DNA of 64,000 nt, from assembly GCF_032583975.1 (NCBI RefSeq), contig NZ_JAWHTF010000010.1. One strand, 5' to 3'. A program made the translations under genes and the position numbers. The DNA is from Gilvirhabdus luticola (lineage in GTDB: Bacteria; Bacteroidota; Bacteroidia; Flavobacteriales; Flavobacteriaceae). The notes below the pieces were generated by a model. That model did not search any database and was not told where the DNA came from. It saw nothing but the letters and a program-made list of their open reading frames with translations. Positions 35,321 to 44,716 of the stretch are shown one piece after another; the first letter of the stretch is position 1; each line of letters begins with the position of its first letter.

Positions 35321-35821
35321 TTACAATGCAAACTCAAGCCCTAATGTAATTACATCCAAAGAGCCTCCATCCAGACTAACTCCACGATAAGCAGCGACAA
35401 GATCTAAAGATTCACTCAAAGCATATTGCATTCTTGGAGCATAATAAAAACCTCCATCATTCCCACTGGGACTAATACCAATTGAATATCCCAAATCAGC
35501 ACCTAATACAAATTTTTCTGATACATTATATCTTGCTGCTCCTGAAATTGGTATAAATGAAGCATCATCAATATCGATACTTATTCCTGGTGAAAGATTT
35601 ACAGATTCACCAAAATTATGTGAGTAGCCAGTTGCTATACCAGCTCCAAAATCTTCTGAAACTTCCCATATAAAATTAACATCCAAAGTTATATTAAAAG
35701 AATAGCCATCAGATGCGTCTCCAATAGGCAACCCTACATTAGCTCCAACTTTAAAGCCTTGAGCTTGAGCTGTCATAAATGAAAGCAAAAATAATACAAT
35801 GATTAAGCTTAATTTTTTGAT
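35321..35821 (-). CDS. Small outer-membrane beta-barrel protein, non-AUG start
   Basis: The mature part (from QGFKVGANVGLPIGDASDGYSFN) has alternating strands ending in VITLGLEFAL, an OmpW/porin-like small barrel. In frame, the codon ATC at 35821 begins KKLSLIIVLFLLSFMTAQA, an ideal signal peptide ending in AQA, and a stop codon lies two codons upstream. There is no ATG before the Met at 35776, and the only conventional alternative is a TTG at 35788, which would leave a truncated signal (LLSFMTAQA). I therefore place the start at 35821, as an ATC start or a mutated ATG. The Met-only start would remove the signal peptide. Function unknown; the upstream barrel gene is a possible relative. Confidence 0.7.
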   Translation of the reverse strand: MKKLSLIIVLFLLSFMTAQAQGFKVGANVGLPIGDASDGYSFNITLDVNFIWEVSEDFGAGIATGYSHNFGESVNLSPGISIDIDDASFIPISGAARYNVSEKFVLGADLGYSIGISPSGNDGGFYYAPRMQYALSESLDLVAAYRGVSLDGGSLDVITLGLEFAL

Positions 35822-35920
35822 GTGTTATAATTTTAGTTGATTAAAGTATCTAAAATTATAGATTAAAAAGTTTCATTTTGAAGACATATAATTATTTATT
35901 AACCAAATAGTTAACAATAA

Positions 35921-36511
35921 TTAAAATTTAAAACCAACATAAAACTGAAACACACCATTGTGGTTTTTAAAACTTTCTGAACCAGAAAAATCGTTGATAT
36001 CAGCAAAGCCCAAATTATATCTGGCACCTAAAACATAGCCACTATCAAAATCGTAGCTTATCCCAAAACTAGCACCATAATCAATATTCTTAATATCATC
36101 TTTAATGTCATCAACTCCAGAGTCTCCAGAAGATTCATAATCATCTTTTGCAGAGATTAAAATACCCGCTTGTGGTCCAGCCTCAATAGCGAAATTTTCG
36201 CCTAAATTAAATTTTGCCATCACAGGAACATTAATATAGTCTAGTTTAAATGTACCATCGTAACCATCACTTTCAGAATACTTTGCACCTTGTTGTGAGT
36301 ATAATAATTCGGGTTGTATCGCTACAACCTCATCAAAACAGAATTCGGCAAAACCACCAAACTGAAACCCAATTCTTGGATCCAAATTATCTGTATCATC
36401 ACCTCTAATTGTTGAAGCATTCAATCCAGCTTTCAGTCCATAACTATGACAACCGCAACTTGTTAAAATGAAAAATGGTAGAAGAAGTAGAAATAAAACT
36501 ATTTTTCTCAT
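35921..36511 (-). CDS. Outer-membrane beta-barrel protein (PorT-like fold)
   Basis: 196 residues. N-terminal hydrophobic signal ending ILTSC-G-C; this can be read as a lipobox at Cys19. The rest is a predicted eight-stranded barrel (YGLKAGLNASTIRG, DPRIGFQFGGFAEFCF, VVAIQPELLYSQQGAKYS, YINVPVMAKFNLGENFAIEAGPQAG, and the terminal aromatic GVFQFYVGFKF), the pattern of the outer-membrane protein beta-barrel family common in Bacteroidota. Function unknown. It is transcribed in the same direction as the ATC-start barrel gene but 99 bp away. Confidence 0.82.
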   Translation of the reverse strand: MRKIVLFLLLLPFFILTSCGCHSYGLKAGLNASTIRGDDTDNLDPRIGFQFGGFAEFCFDEVVAIQPELLYSQQGAKYSESDGYDGTFKLDYINVPVMAKFNLGENFAIEAGPQAGILISAKDDYESSGDSGVDDIKDDIKNIDYGASFGISYDFDSGYVLGARYNLGFADINDFSGSESFKNHNGVFQFYVGFKF

Positions 36512-36655
36512 AACATATTAGTATTAAGTAGGTTAATAAGATTAAAAGTAATATTAAATAAGGTAAAAACCAAAAATTAATAGGATAAAGCTTTTGGTTT
36601 CCTTAAAATCACTACTATTATAGAACTTTAAACGATTTATTATATTTTTACTTAA

Positions 36656-37552
36656 ATGAAATGGCAACAAGCACTTAAAGACTATCAATTATTTTTAAAA
36701 ATAGAGCGTGGCCTATCTCAAAATACTATTAATAATTATGCTTTGGATGTATTTAAACTTATAAATTATCTCGAGTCCAAATCCATTTCAAAATCTCCAA
36801 TTACCATTACTTCAGAAATTATTCAGCAATTCGTTTATGAACTTTCTAAAGAAGTAAATACAAGATCTCAATCCCGTATTATTTCAGGGTTGAAAAGTTT
36901 CTTTAATTATTTAGTTTTTGAGGATTATATAAATACTAATCCTTTAGATCTCATTGAATCTCCAAAAATTGGAAGAAAGCTGCCTGACACATTAAGCGAA
37001 GAAGAAATTAATAATTTAATTGGAGCAATTGATTTAAGCAAACCTGAAGGAGAACGCAATCGTGCCATACTTGAAACGTTATATGGTTGTGGTCTTCGTG
37101 TTAGTGAATTAATCAACTTACAAATTTCAGATTTGTTCTTTGACGAAGGCTTCATTAAAGTTACAGGTAAAGGCGATAAGCAACGCTTTGTTCCTATTGT
37201 AGGCACAACTCAGAAGTTTATAAACATTTATAAAAACCAGATTAGACATCATCTTACAATACAAAAAGGACATGAAGATTTTTTGTTTTTAAACCGAAGA
37301 GGAAAGCAATTGACTAGAGCCATGATTTTTACAATTATAAAACAGCTTGCTGAAAAAGTTGGTTTAAAAAAGAATATTTCACCGCATACTTTTAGACATT
37401 CTTTTGCCACACATCTACTTCAAAACAATGCTGACTTACGTTCTATACAATTGATGCTAGGACATGAAAGCATAACAACAACCGAAATTTATGTACACAT
37501 GGACAAAAGCCATTTAACCGAAGTAGTAAATAAGTTTCATCCCAGAAGGTAA
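36656..37552 (+). CDS. xerD: Tyrosine recombinase XerD-like
   Basis: 298 residues, the standard length. N-terminal SAM-like domain (YQLFLKIERGLSQNTINNYALDVFKLINYL) and C-terminal catalytic domain with Arg near 148 (GCGLRVSELINL), Lys in VTGKGDKQRFVPI, His-Arg in SPHTFRHSFATHLLQN, His in LMLGHESITTTEIYVH and Tyr near 280. It resolves chromosome dimers at dif. Position next to aroQ and absence of att-like repeats speak against a mobile integrase. Confidence 0.93.
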   Translation: MKWQQALKDYQLFLKIERGLSQNTINNYALDVFKLINYLESKSISKSPITITSEIIQQFVYELSKEVNTRSQSRIISGLKSFFNYLVFEDYINTNPLDLIESPKIGRKLPDTLSEEEINNLIGAIDLSKPEGERNRAILETLYGCGLRVSELINLQISDLFFDEGFIKVTGKGDKQRFVPIVGTTQKFINIYKNQIRHHLTIQKGHEDFLFLNRRGKQLTRAMIFTIIKQLAEKVGLKKNISPHTFRHSFATHLLQNNADLRSIQLMLGHESITTTEIYVHMDKSHLTEVVNKFHPRR

Positions 37553-37555
37553 AAA

Positions 37556-37597
37556 AGTATCCCATAAAATTTATCGGATGCTTAATTTTTATAAGTT
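37556..37597. terminator. Weak hairpin between xerD and rny
   Basis: Imperfect stem AAGTATCC with GGATGCTT (one mismatch) and a downstream T5. It lies between the convergent ends of xerD and rny and may serve one or both. Confidence 0.4.
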
Positions 37598-37605
37598 TTT
37601 AAATC

Positions 37606-39180
37606 TTATTTAGCAATATTTATTGCTCTTGTTTCTCTAATTACAGTAATTTTTACCTGTCCTGGATAAGTCATATCTGTTTGAATTTTTTGAGAAATGT
37701 TAAACGATAAATCTGCAGCGGTTTGGTCATCTACTTTTTCGCTTTCTACAATAACTCTTAATTCACGACCTGCCTGAATTGCATACGCCTTTTTAACACC
37801 ATTAAAGCCAAATGCTATATCTTCCATATCCTTTAGTCTTTGAATGTAACTATCTAATACTTGGCGCCTTGCTCCTGGCCTTGCCCCTGAAATAGCATCA
37901 CAAACTTGAATAATTGGAGATAATAAAAATTTCATTTCTATTTCGTCATGATGTGCTCCAATTGCATTACAAACCTCTTCTTTTTCGTTAAACTTTTCAG
38001 CCCATTGCATTCCTAAAATAGCATGCGGTGTTTCCATATCTGTTTCGGCATCTGGTACTTTCCCTATATCATGAAGTAAGCCTGCACGCTTTGCCAATTT
38101 AGGGTTCAAGCCTAATTCTGCAGCCATAACACCACATAGTTTAGCTACTTCTCTCGAATGTTGTAAAAGATTTTGGCCATAAGAAGAACGATACTTCATT
38201 CTTCCAACCATTTTTATGAGTTCTGGATGTAAATTATGAATACCTAAATCAATAATGGTACGCTTACCAACTTCAATGATTTCTTGATCAATTTGTTTTT
38301 TCGTTTTCTTTACAATTTCCTCAATACGCGCTGGGTGAATTCTACCATCAGTTACTAATTTATGTAAAGAAAGCCTTGCTATTTCGCGACGAACAGAATC
38401 AAAGCAGGAAAGAATAATGGCTTCAGGAGTGTCGTCAACAATAATTTCTACTCCAGTGGCAGCTTCTATAGCTCTGATATTTCTTCCTTCTCTACCAATA
38501 ATTCTACCTTTAACATCATCAGATTCTATGTTGAAAACAGACACACAATTATCAATGGCTTCTTCAGTACCAACGCGCTGAATGGTGTTAATGATTATTT
38601 TTTTAGCTTCTTGCTCAACAGTAAGCTTCGCCTCTTCTAGTGAGCTTTGAATGTAAGCCATAGCTTCATTTTTAGCTTCTCCTTTTAAAGATTCTACCAA
38701 TTGTGCTTTGGCTTCCTCTGCCGAAAGACTCGATATGACTTCAAGCTGCTGCACTTGACTTTTATGTAATTTATCAAGTTCATCTTGCTTTTTATTAAGC
38801 ACATCTAATCTGTGATTGTAGTCTTTGATTTTACTTTCAGCAATGTCATTATTCTTTTTATGTTTAGCTAACTCGCTAGAAACTTGCGATTCTTTATCAC
38901 GTATTCTTTTTTCGGCTTCAGCCATTTTTCTATCGCGGGCCAAGATAACTTTTTCATGTTCTGCCTTTAACTCAATAAACTTTTCTTTGGCTTGAAGTAT
39001 TTTATCTTTTTTTATAGATTCTCCTTCAATATTGGCTTCTTTTATTATTGATACTGCATTTTTCTTTGCAGCTTTAATAAGTTTAGAAGCATTATTTTTT
39101 TCAATTACTTTGGCAATTATATATCCTATAATTACTCCTATAATTATTCCTCCTACGCTTAATATAATTGGGTCATTCAT
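37606..39180 (-). CDS. rny: Ribonuclease Y
   Basis: 524 residues. One N-terminal transmembrane helix (SVGGIIIGVIIGYIIAKVIE), a long charged coiled coil to about residue 200, a KH domain (VKGRIIGREGRNIRAIEAATGVEII) and an HD domain with RAGLLHDIGKVPDAE and AHHDEIE. It is a membrane-bound endoribonuclease initiating mRNA decay. The 6S RNA-like gene and zapA lie upstream on the same strand, the same order known in other bacteria for part of this locus. Confidence 0.95.
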   Translation of the reverse strand: MNDPIILSVGGIIIGVIIGYIIAKVIEKNNASKLIKAAKKNAVSIIKEANIEGESIKKDKILQAKEKFIELKAEHEKVILARDRKMAEAEKRIRDKESQVSSELAKHKKNNDIAESKIKDYNHRLDVLNKKQDELDKLHKSQVQQLEVISSLSAEEAKAQLVESLKGEAKNEAMAYIQSSLEEAKLTVEQEAKKIIINTIQRVGTEEAIDNCVSVFNIESDDVKGRIIGREGRNIRAIEAATGVEIIVDDTPEAIILSCFDSVRREIARLSLHKLVTDGRIHPARIEEIVKKTKKQIDQEIIEVGKRTIIDLGIHNLHPELIKMVGRMKYRSSYGQNLLQHSREVAKLCGVMAAELGLNPKLAKRAGLLHDIGKVPDAETDMETPHAILGMQWAEKFNEKEEVCNAIGAHHDEIEMKFLLSPIIQVCDAISGARPGARRQVLDSYIQRLKDMEDIAFGFNGVKKAYAIQAGRELRVIVESEKVDDQTAADLSFNISQKIQTDMTYPGQVKITVIRETRAINIAK

Positions 39181-39202
39181 GTTTAATAGTTAGTTTATAT
39201 AT

Positions 39203-39372
39203 AAAAAAAAGCCTACACCAGTATAAAATTTTGTATAAACTCCTTAAAAACAAGTTTAGGGCTAACAAACTGATCAAGTATCTGTTCTAGACAGCTCGCT
39301 TTTACAGTTTAAACTCACCCTTTTTAAAGAATTAACGTTGAGTTTATCAAAAAAAATAACCAATGTAGGCAG
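39203..39372 (-). ncRNA. ssrS: 6S RNA (6S-Flavo type)
   Basis: The 215-bp gap between zapA and rny has no ORF but folds into a closed structure. The 5' arm GCCTACATTGG (39370-39360) pairs over 11 positions, three of them G-U, with the 3' arm CTGGTGTAGGC (39221-39211), which is followed at once by a T8 run on the minus strand. Inside is a long, largely self-complementary region with a central AT-rich bulge. About 165 nt, location just downstream of zapA, as in Proteobacteria, and the closing stem plus terminator all fit 6S RNA, the RNA polymerase-binding regulator. Exact 5' end not determined. Confidence 0.75.
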
Positions 39373-39395
39373 TACCTTATGTATTTTAAAGAACG

Positions 39396-39689
39396 TTAAG
39401 AGTTAAGATAAGATTGTAATAATTCGTTAATATCATTGAGCTTTGTTTCTACATGCTCATTAACATTTTGCTTATCTATTGTTTTTTGTTCTACTTGAGA
39501 TGCAAATTGTAATGCACACATGGCCAGTACATCTTGCTTATCTCTAACAGAATAACTTTGCTCAAATTGTTTAATCATAGCTTCAATGTTTTTAGCTGCT
39601 TTTCTTAATCCTTCTTCTTGACTTGCTTCAATAGTTAAAGGATAAACTCTATTAGCTATTGATAGCTTTATTTTAAGCTTTTCTGACAT
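39396..39689 (-). CDS. zapA: Cell division protein ZapA
   Basis: 97 residues. N-terminal beta-hairpin (KIKLSIANRVYPLTIEASQEEGLRKAAKNIEAMI), then a long helix (QDVLAMCALQFASQVEQKTIDKQNVNEHVETKLNDINELLQSYL), the ZapA layout. It stabilises FtsZ filaments at the division site. It is preceded 16 bp upstream by a coiled-coil gene and followed by the 6S RNA gene. The usual DVLAMCALQFA block is intact. Confidence 0.92.
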   Translation of the reverse strand: MSEKLKIKLSIANRVYPLTIEASQEEGLRKAAKNIEAMIKQFEQSYSVRDKQDVLAMCALQFASQVEQKTIDKQNVNEHVETKLNDINELLQSYLNS

Positions 39690-39705
39690 TGAATACTCTG
39701 TAACA

Positions 39706-39996
39706 TTATTCAGAAAGTTGCGATATGCAATGATCTATATCTCTGATTAATGTGTTTATTTTAAGCTTTGTTTCTCTTTTATTATCGTCACTGCCCAATA
39801 TTGCCTTCGCCATTTTGAGTGCTTCATATTTTTCTTCCCAAGATTCCATTTGCTTATCTTGTTCTTGAAGTTTCATTTCAGATTCTTGTAATGCCTCTTT
39901 TAGTTTAGTGTTAGCTTGCTTTAAGCTTTCTAGTTTGTGTAATACTTTACTAATTTTATTCTCAAGAGAATCAACAATATCTTCAATATTACTCAT
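39706..39996 (-). CDS. Coiled-coil protein, ZapB-like
   Basis: 96 residues, almost all alpha-helical coiled coil (IVDSLENKISKVLHKLESLKQANTKLKEALQESEMKLQEQDKQMESWEEKYEALKMAKA). The C-terminal part (NKRETKLKINTLIRDIDHCISQL) is conserved in small proteins encoded before zapA in Bacteroidota. Likely a cell-division partner of ZapA, by position and shape; no enzymatic motif. Confidence 0.75.
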   Translation of the reverse strand: MSNIEDIVDSLENKISKVLHKLESLKQANTKLKEALQESEMKLQEQDKQMESWEEKYEALKMAKAILGSDDNKRETKLKINTLIRDIDHCISQLSE

Positions 39997-40020
39997 TTAC
40001 GAAATTCAATACTTTCCTTA

Positions 40021-40051
40021 CAAAGTTAACATACCTTGTTATAAATAACAA
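40021..40051 (-). promoter_or_regulatory. Flavobacterial promoter for coiled-coil gene/zapA
   Basis: On the minus strand, TTG (40051-40049), a 20-bp spacer, then TAACTTTG (40028-40021), matching the Bacteroidota consensus TTG-N(about 19)-TAnnTTTG. Transcription would begin about 18 bp before the ATG at 39996 of the coiled-coil gene. Confidence 0.55.
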
Positions 40052-40164
40052 TTGTTTTTACATAAATTTATTATTTACATGGACTATGTTAAACAATAAT
40101 CTTATGTTTTTTACGCTTTTGGATATTACCAGCAAATTAATAAATTAGCAACAACAACTATTTT

Positions 40165-41853
40165 ATGCGATTAATCCTATTCCTGTTTTTTTTAGCCCCT
40201 TTTTTGATAGGCGCACAAAATGTTTACCCTCAAGACTATTTTCAAAACCCTTTGGATGGTACTTTAGTGCTTGCTGGTACTTTTGCAGAATTAAGACCTA
40301 ATCATTTTCATTCTGGTTTGGATATAAAAACCCAACAGCGCGTTGGGCTCAATGTTTATGTTTGTGCAGATGGTTATGTAAGCAGAATAAAGGTTTCGCA
40401 TTTTGGGTATGGTAAAGCACTTTATGTTACACACCCAAATGGATACACAACAGTATATTGCCATTTACAAAAGTTTGCTCCAGAAATTGAAGCTTATGTA
40501 AAAAAGCAACAGTATGAAAAAGAGTCTTACGAGATTGAATTGTTTCCTAATATTCAAGATTTATTATTAGAAAAAGGAGAAGTTATAGCATATAGTGGGA
40601 ATTCCGGTGGTTCTACGGCTCCTCATCTACATTTTGAAATAAGAGATAAGGCCGAAAGACCAATAAACCCTATGTTGTTTGGGATTGACATTCAAGACAC
40701 AACTAGACCTGTTATTTCTTCTGCTTATGTTTATCCTGCAAACGATAGCTCTTATGTTAATAATTCCAGTCAAAAACAAAAACTCCGACTAATACCTTTA
40801 GCTAATGGTGATTATTCTATAGAAAATATTGAAGCTTATGGCAAAATTGGTTTTGGAATAGTTACTAATGACCGGCAAGATTTAGCTTCTAATAAAAATG
40901 GTGTTTCTAAAATACAATCGTTTTATAATGGTAATCAGAATTTTGAAATAGATTTTTCTGTATTTTCATTTTCAGAGACAAAACATTTAAATCGTTTAAT
41001 TGACTATGCAGAATATAAAACGAATAAAAAACGTATACAAAAATTGTTTATAGAAGCAAATAACCCACTTTCGATGTACAAAAATGTTGAAAACAATGGT
41101 TTTATTACTGTAGAAGATAGTACCAATACGGTTTATAAAGTAAGAGTAAAGGATTATAAAAATAATGATGCATGGTTGACTGTGACAATTACAGGACTTA
41201 AAGATCAAGATGTAAAACCATATAAAAAATTGACAACACCTTACTATATATATCATGATCAGGCTATTACTTTACAGGAAGAAAATGTGACAGTTGAATT
41301 ATTTAAAGACACTTTTTATGATAACTTCTATTTAGATTTTAATGTTCATAATGACACATTAACATTGGGTGAAGATGTTATTCCTTTAAAAAAATCTTTC
41401 GCTATTAATTATGACATTAGTAATTATGCTGAAGAAGACAAAAACAAACTATATATTGCAGAACTTGTGGGTTATTATAAGTATCCTTCTTACTCAAAGA
41501 CGAAAAGAGAAGGTGACAAACTTTCAACATTGACCAAATATTTAGGCACTTATGCATTGACTTTAGATACAATTGCTCCAACCATCAGACCAATTAATTT
41601 TCAGACTAAAAAATGGTTAAGTAAGTATAGGTTTTTAAAAGTTAAAATTGATGACAAGCTTTCAGGCATTTCAAATTATAGAGCAACCGTTAACGGAAAA
41701 TGGATTTTGATGGAGTACGATTACAAAACAAAAACATTAACTCACGACTTTAATGATGGCATCATCACAGATACAGAGAATAATTTAAAGATAATTGTTA
41801 CTGATAATGTTGGAAATAATTCTACATTTGAAGCAGTGTTTTACAGAAAATAG
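40165..41853 (+). CDS. M23 family metallopeptidase
   Basis: 562 residues, signal peptide (1-18, ending IGAQ). The LytM/M23 domain is at the N-terminus: zinc His and Asp in NHFHSGLDIKT (His49, Asp53) and HLHFEIRD near residue 155, with GEVIAYSGNSGGSTAPHLHF between. Long beta-rich C-terminal region of unknown function follows. M23 enzymes cut peptidoglycan cross-links; here periplasmic. It ends 9 bp before a TonB-dependent receptor gene, probably one transcript. Confidence 0.9.
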   Translation: MRLILFLFFLAPFLIGAQNVYPQDYFQNPLDGTLVLAGTFAELRPNHFHSGLDIKTQQRVGLNVYVCADGYVSRIKVSHFGYGKALYVTHPNGYTTVYCHLQKFAPEIEAYVKKQQYEKESYEIELFPNIQDLLLEKGEVIAYSGNSGGSTAPHLHFEIRDKAERPINPMLFGIDIQDTTRPVISSAYVYPANDSSYVNNSSQKQKLRLIPLANGDYSIENIEAYGKIGFGIVTNDRQDLASNKNGVSKIQSFYNGNQNFEIDFSVFSFSETKHLNRLIDYAEYKTNKKRIQKLFIEANNPLSMYKNVENNGFITVEDSTNTVYKVRVKDYKNNDAWLTVTITGLKDQDVKPYKKLTTPYYIYHDQAITLQEENVTVELFKDTFYDNFYLDFNVHNDTLTLGEDVIPLKKSFAINYDISNYAEEDKNKLYIAELVGYYKYPSYSKTKREGDKLSTLTKYLGTYALTLDTIAPTIRPINFQTKKWLSKYRFLKVKIDDKLSGISNYRATVNGKWILMEYDYKTKTLTHDFNDGIITDTENNLKIIVTDNVGNNSTFEAVFYRK

Positions 41854-41862
41854 ATTTTTACG

Positions 41863-44325
41863 TTGAAGAATACATTTTTGTCTCTTGCCTTATTGCTTTT
41901 CATTTTACCATTTGTAGGTAATTCTCAAACAGCAACCTTAAAAGGTGTTATTCTTGATGAAAACAACAATCCAATTGAAGGAATTAATATCAAAGCTGAC
42001 AATTCGGGAACACAAACGAATAGTAACGGTTTTTATTTATTAAAAATTCCTTCAAATCAGGATGTTACTGTAGAGTTTACACATCTATCACATAAAAAAC
42101 TTACAGCAACATTCAATCTTAAAAATGGTGAAGAACTAGAATTCAATCCTGTTATGAATACATCTGTTGAGCAGATATCAACAGTTGTTATTTCAGGCAA
42201 TAAACGTAAGGATGTTGAAGGCATAGTAACTCTTGAGCCTGCAACCATAAGAAAAATCCCAGGAGCTAATGCAGGTGTAGAAAATTTGTTGTTGACGCTT
42301 CCTGGCGTGAGCAATAACAACGAATTAAGCACACAATATTCCGTACGAGGTGGTAATTACGACGAAAACCTTGTTTATGTAAACGACATAGAAGTTTATA
42401 GGCCTTTTTTGGTGCGTTCTGGTCAGCAAGAAGGATTAAGTTTTGTAAATACGGATTTAGTACAGAATGTTGAGTTTTCGGCAGGCGGATTTCAAGCCAA
42501 ATATGGAGATAAGTTATCTTCTGTTTTGGATATTACTTATAGAGTTCCTTATGAATTTAGTATTGATGCAGATTTGAGTTTACTTGGTGCAAGTGTAGCT
42601 GTTGATGCTATTAGCAAAGATTCTAAACTAACCGGTATTGTTGGTTTAAGATATAGGGATAATAGTTTATTGGTAAATGCCAAAGAAACCGAAACCAACT
42701 ACGACCCAATATTTGCAGATGTACAAACTTACTTGACCTATAAGTTTACAGATAAGTTTCATTTAAGCTTTTTAGGTAATGCTTCAGTAAATAAATACAA
42801 CTATGCACCGCAAACTCGTCAAACCAATTTCGGAACTTTAGAGAATCCTTTAGCACTATTGGTGTTTTACGAAGGTGAAGAGAAAGACAAATATCAAACT
42901 GTTTTTGGCGCTTTAAATGGTACTTATTTTGCTAATGATAATCTGACTTTAAAATTGATAGCTTCCACTTATCATACCACAGAAGAAGAATATTTTGATA
43001 TTCTCGCACAATACAGACTTGGAGAAGTCAATTCCAGTATTGGTGATGAAGATTTGGGTGAAGTAGAATTTAGCGAAGGTATTGGTGGTCAGCTAAATCA
43101 TGGAAGAAATGACCTAGATGCTTTGATTACCAATATACAACATAAAGGAAATTATATAGTTGATGACCATAATTTTGAATGGTCTGTAAAATATACTCAT
43201 GAAGATATTCGAGACAGAATTGTAGAATGGGAAGTTATAGATTCTGCTGGATTCTCAATCAATCCACCAAATCTGGATTTTTTCAATGAGCAACCTTATC
43301 AACCCTACGAAGGTCCATTGGTCGCCTATCAAAATGTTAGAGCTACAAACAAAACTCAAATCGATAGGATTCAAGGTTATTTGCAATGGAGTAAACGCTC
43401 AATACTTGGCACAAGTGATGTTTGGTATAATGTTGGTTTAAGAGCTCACAATTGGAAGGTACAAGGAGATGGCATAGAAAGTACTTCACAAACTGTTTTT
43501 AGCCCTAGAGCGCAATTTGCAATCAAGCCAGTTTGGTTAACAGATATGTTGTTTAGAATAAGTGGTGGTTTGTATTACCAACCTCCATTTTACAAAGAAC
43601 TTCGAGATTCATCAGGAACTGTAAATCCTGATGTCAAAGCTCAAAAATCATTTCATGTTGTATTAGGCAATGACTATAGTTTTAAAATGTGGGACAGACC
43701 ATTTAAGCTCACTACTGAAGCCTATTATAAAAAGATGACAGATGTCAACCCATACACATTGGAGAATGTTAGGATTCGGTATCGTGCCGATAATAGTGCC
43801 ACAGCCTATGCTTATGGTTTGGATATGCGGTTAAATGGTGAGTTTGTTCCTGGAACAGAATCTTGGTTTAGTTTCGGTTATTTAAAGACCGAAGAAAACA
43901 TAGATAACAGAGGAGACATACCAAGACCAACAGACCAACGCTTAAAATTTGCTGCCTTGTTTCAGGATTATGTACCAAACATTCCTAAAATGAAAATGTA
44001 TCTTAATTTGGTTTATAACACAGGTTTACCTGGTGGCTCTCCAAGCTATGCAGATCCTTACGAATATCAAAACAGATTGCCTGATTACAAACGGGCAGAT
44101 TTAGGTTTACAATACGTTATTGTAGACGATAAAGATAATTTTAACAGTGGTTGGAAAAAACCGTTTAAATATCTGTCTTTGGGTTTCGAGATCTTTAATG
44201 TTTTTGATGTACAAAACTCCATTACCAATACTTGGGTAAGAGATGTGTATAGTAAACGCCAATATGCCATACCCAATTACTTAACACCTCGTGTATTCAA
44301 TGTTAGGGCAACAATGAAGTTTTAG
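41863..44325 (+). CDS. TonB-dependent receptor
   Basis: 820 residues. The TTG at 41863 opens a complete signal peptide (KNTFLSLALLLFILPFVGNSQ); no ATG precedes the mature part, so TTG is the start. Next are a carboxypeptidase-regulatory-like domain (TLKGVILDENNNPIEGINIK), a plug domain (LLTLPGVSNNNELSTQYSVRGGNYDENLVYVNDIEVYRPF) and a 22-strand barrel ending in an aromatic (RVFNVRATMKF). No SusD partner follows, so this is a stand-alone receptor, substrate unknown. Confidence 0.9.
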   Translation: MKNTFLSLALLLFILPFVGNSQTATLKGVILDENNNPIEGINIKADNSGTQTNSNGFYLLKIPSNQDVTVEFTHLSHKKLTATFNLKNGEELEFNPVMNTSVEQISTVVISGNKRKDVEGIVTLEPATIRKIPGANAGVENLLLTLPGVSNNNELSTQYSVRGGNYDENLVYVNDIEVYRPFLVRSGQQEGLSFVNTDLVQNVEFSAGGFQAKYGDKLSSVLDITYRVPYEFSIDADLSLLGASVAVDAISKDSKLTGIVGLRYRDNSLLVNAKETETNYDPIFADVQTYLTYKFTDKFHLSFLGNASVNKYNYAPQTRQTNFGTLENPLALLVFYEGEEKDKYQTVFGALNGTYFANDNLTLKLIASTYHTTEEEYFDILAQYRLGEVNSSIGDEDLGEVEFSEGIGGQLNHGRNDLDALITNIQHKGNYIVDDHNFEWSVKYTHEDIRDRIVEWEVIDSAGFSINPPNLDFFNEQPYQPYEGPLVAYQNVRATNKTQIDRIQGYLQWSKRSILGTSDVWYNVGLRAHNWKVQGDGIESTSQTVFSPRAQFAIKPVWLTDMLFRISGGLYYQPPFYKELRDSSGTVNPDVKAQKSFHVVLGNDYSFKMWDRPFKLTTEAYYKKMTDVNPYTLENVRIRYRADNSATAYAYGLDMRLNGEFVPGTESWFSFGYLKTEENIDNRGDIPRPTDQRLKFAALFQDYVPNIPKMKMYLNLVYNTGLPGGSPSYADPYEYQNRLPDYKRADLGLQYVIVDDKDNFNSGWKKPFKYLSLGFEIFNVFDVQNSITNTWVRDVYSKRQYAIPNYLTPRVFNVRATMKF

Positions 44326-44474
44326 AAATTAAAGTACTACATTATTTAATAATTGATAACTGCAAACTTCATTTCTTTTAATATCTTGATGACAAATTCA
44401 AAAAATGTTACAGCCATTCATGTAACGAATTCATATTATAAAGAACTTATAATTGAAATAAAAACAAAAAATAT

Positions 44475-44648
44475 ATGAAAAAAGAGAACAAATTAGTTTT
44501 TGGAATAGCTATTGGAGTTGCCATTGGGAGTGCAATTGGAGTAGTGACAAACAAACTAGATTTGTGGCTTCCTTTAGGAATTGCAATAGGTGCTGGAATC
44601 GGATTTTCTTTAAATAAAAAAAATCAAAATAACGATAATCCAAAGTGA
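44475..44648 (+). CDS. Small glycine-zipper membrane protein
   Basis: 57 residues, a small ORF found directly in the sequence: ATG at 44475, TGA at 44646. Two hydrophobic, Gly-rich segments (LVFGIAIGVAIGSAIGVV and LPLGIAIGAGIGFSL) separated by TNKLDLW, with Lys/Asn at both ends: a two-helix hairpin membrane protein. Not recognised as a named family. Preceded by a 149-bp gap with no other gene. The clean topology makes it likely a real gene rather than chance. Confidence 0.65.
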   Translation: MKKENKLVFGIAIGVAIGSAIGVVTNKLDLWLPLGIAIGAGIGFSLNKKNQNNDNPK

Positions 44649-44716
44649 ATTGTGGTTTTGTAAAGTCAAATTTTTCTCATGGAATTTTCTAATCCATTTA
44701 GTATCTTGTTTTGGCA

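Noticed and set aside
36656..37552. Tyrosine recombinase as integrase of a mobile element
   Set aside because: Standard XerD length and housekeeping neighbours (aroQ, rny); no att repeats, tRNA or cargo genes.
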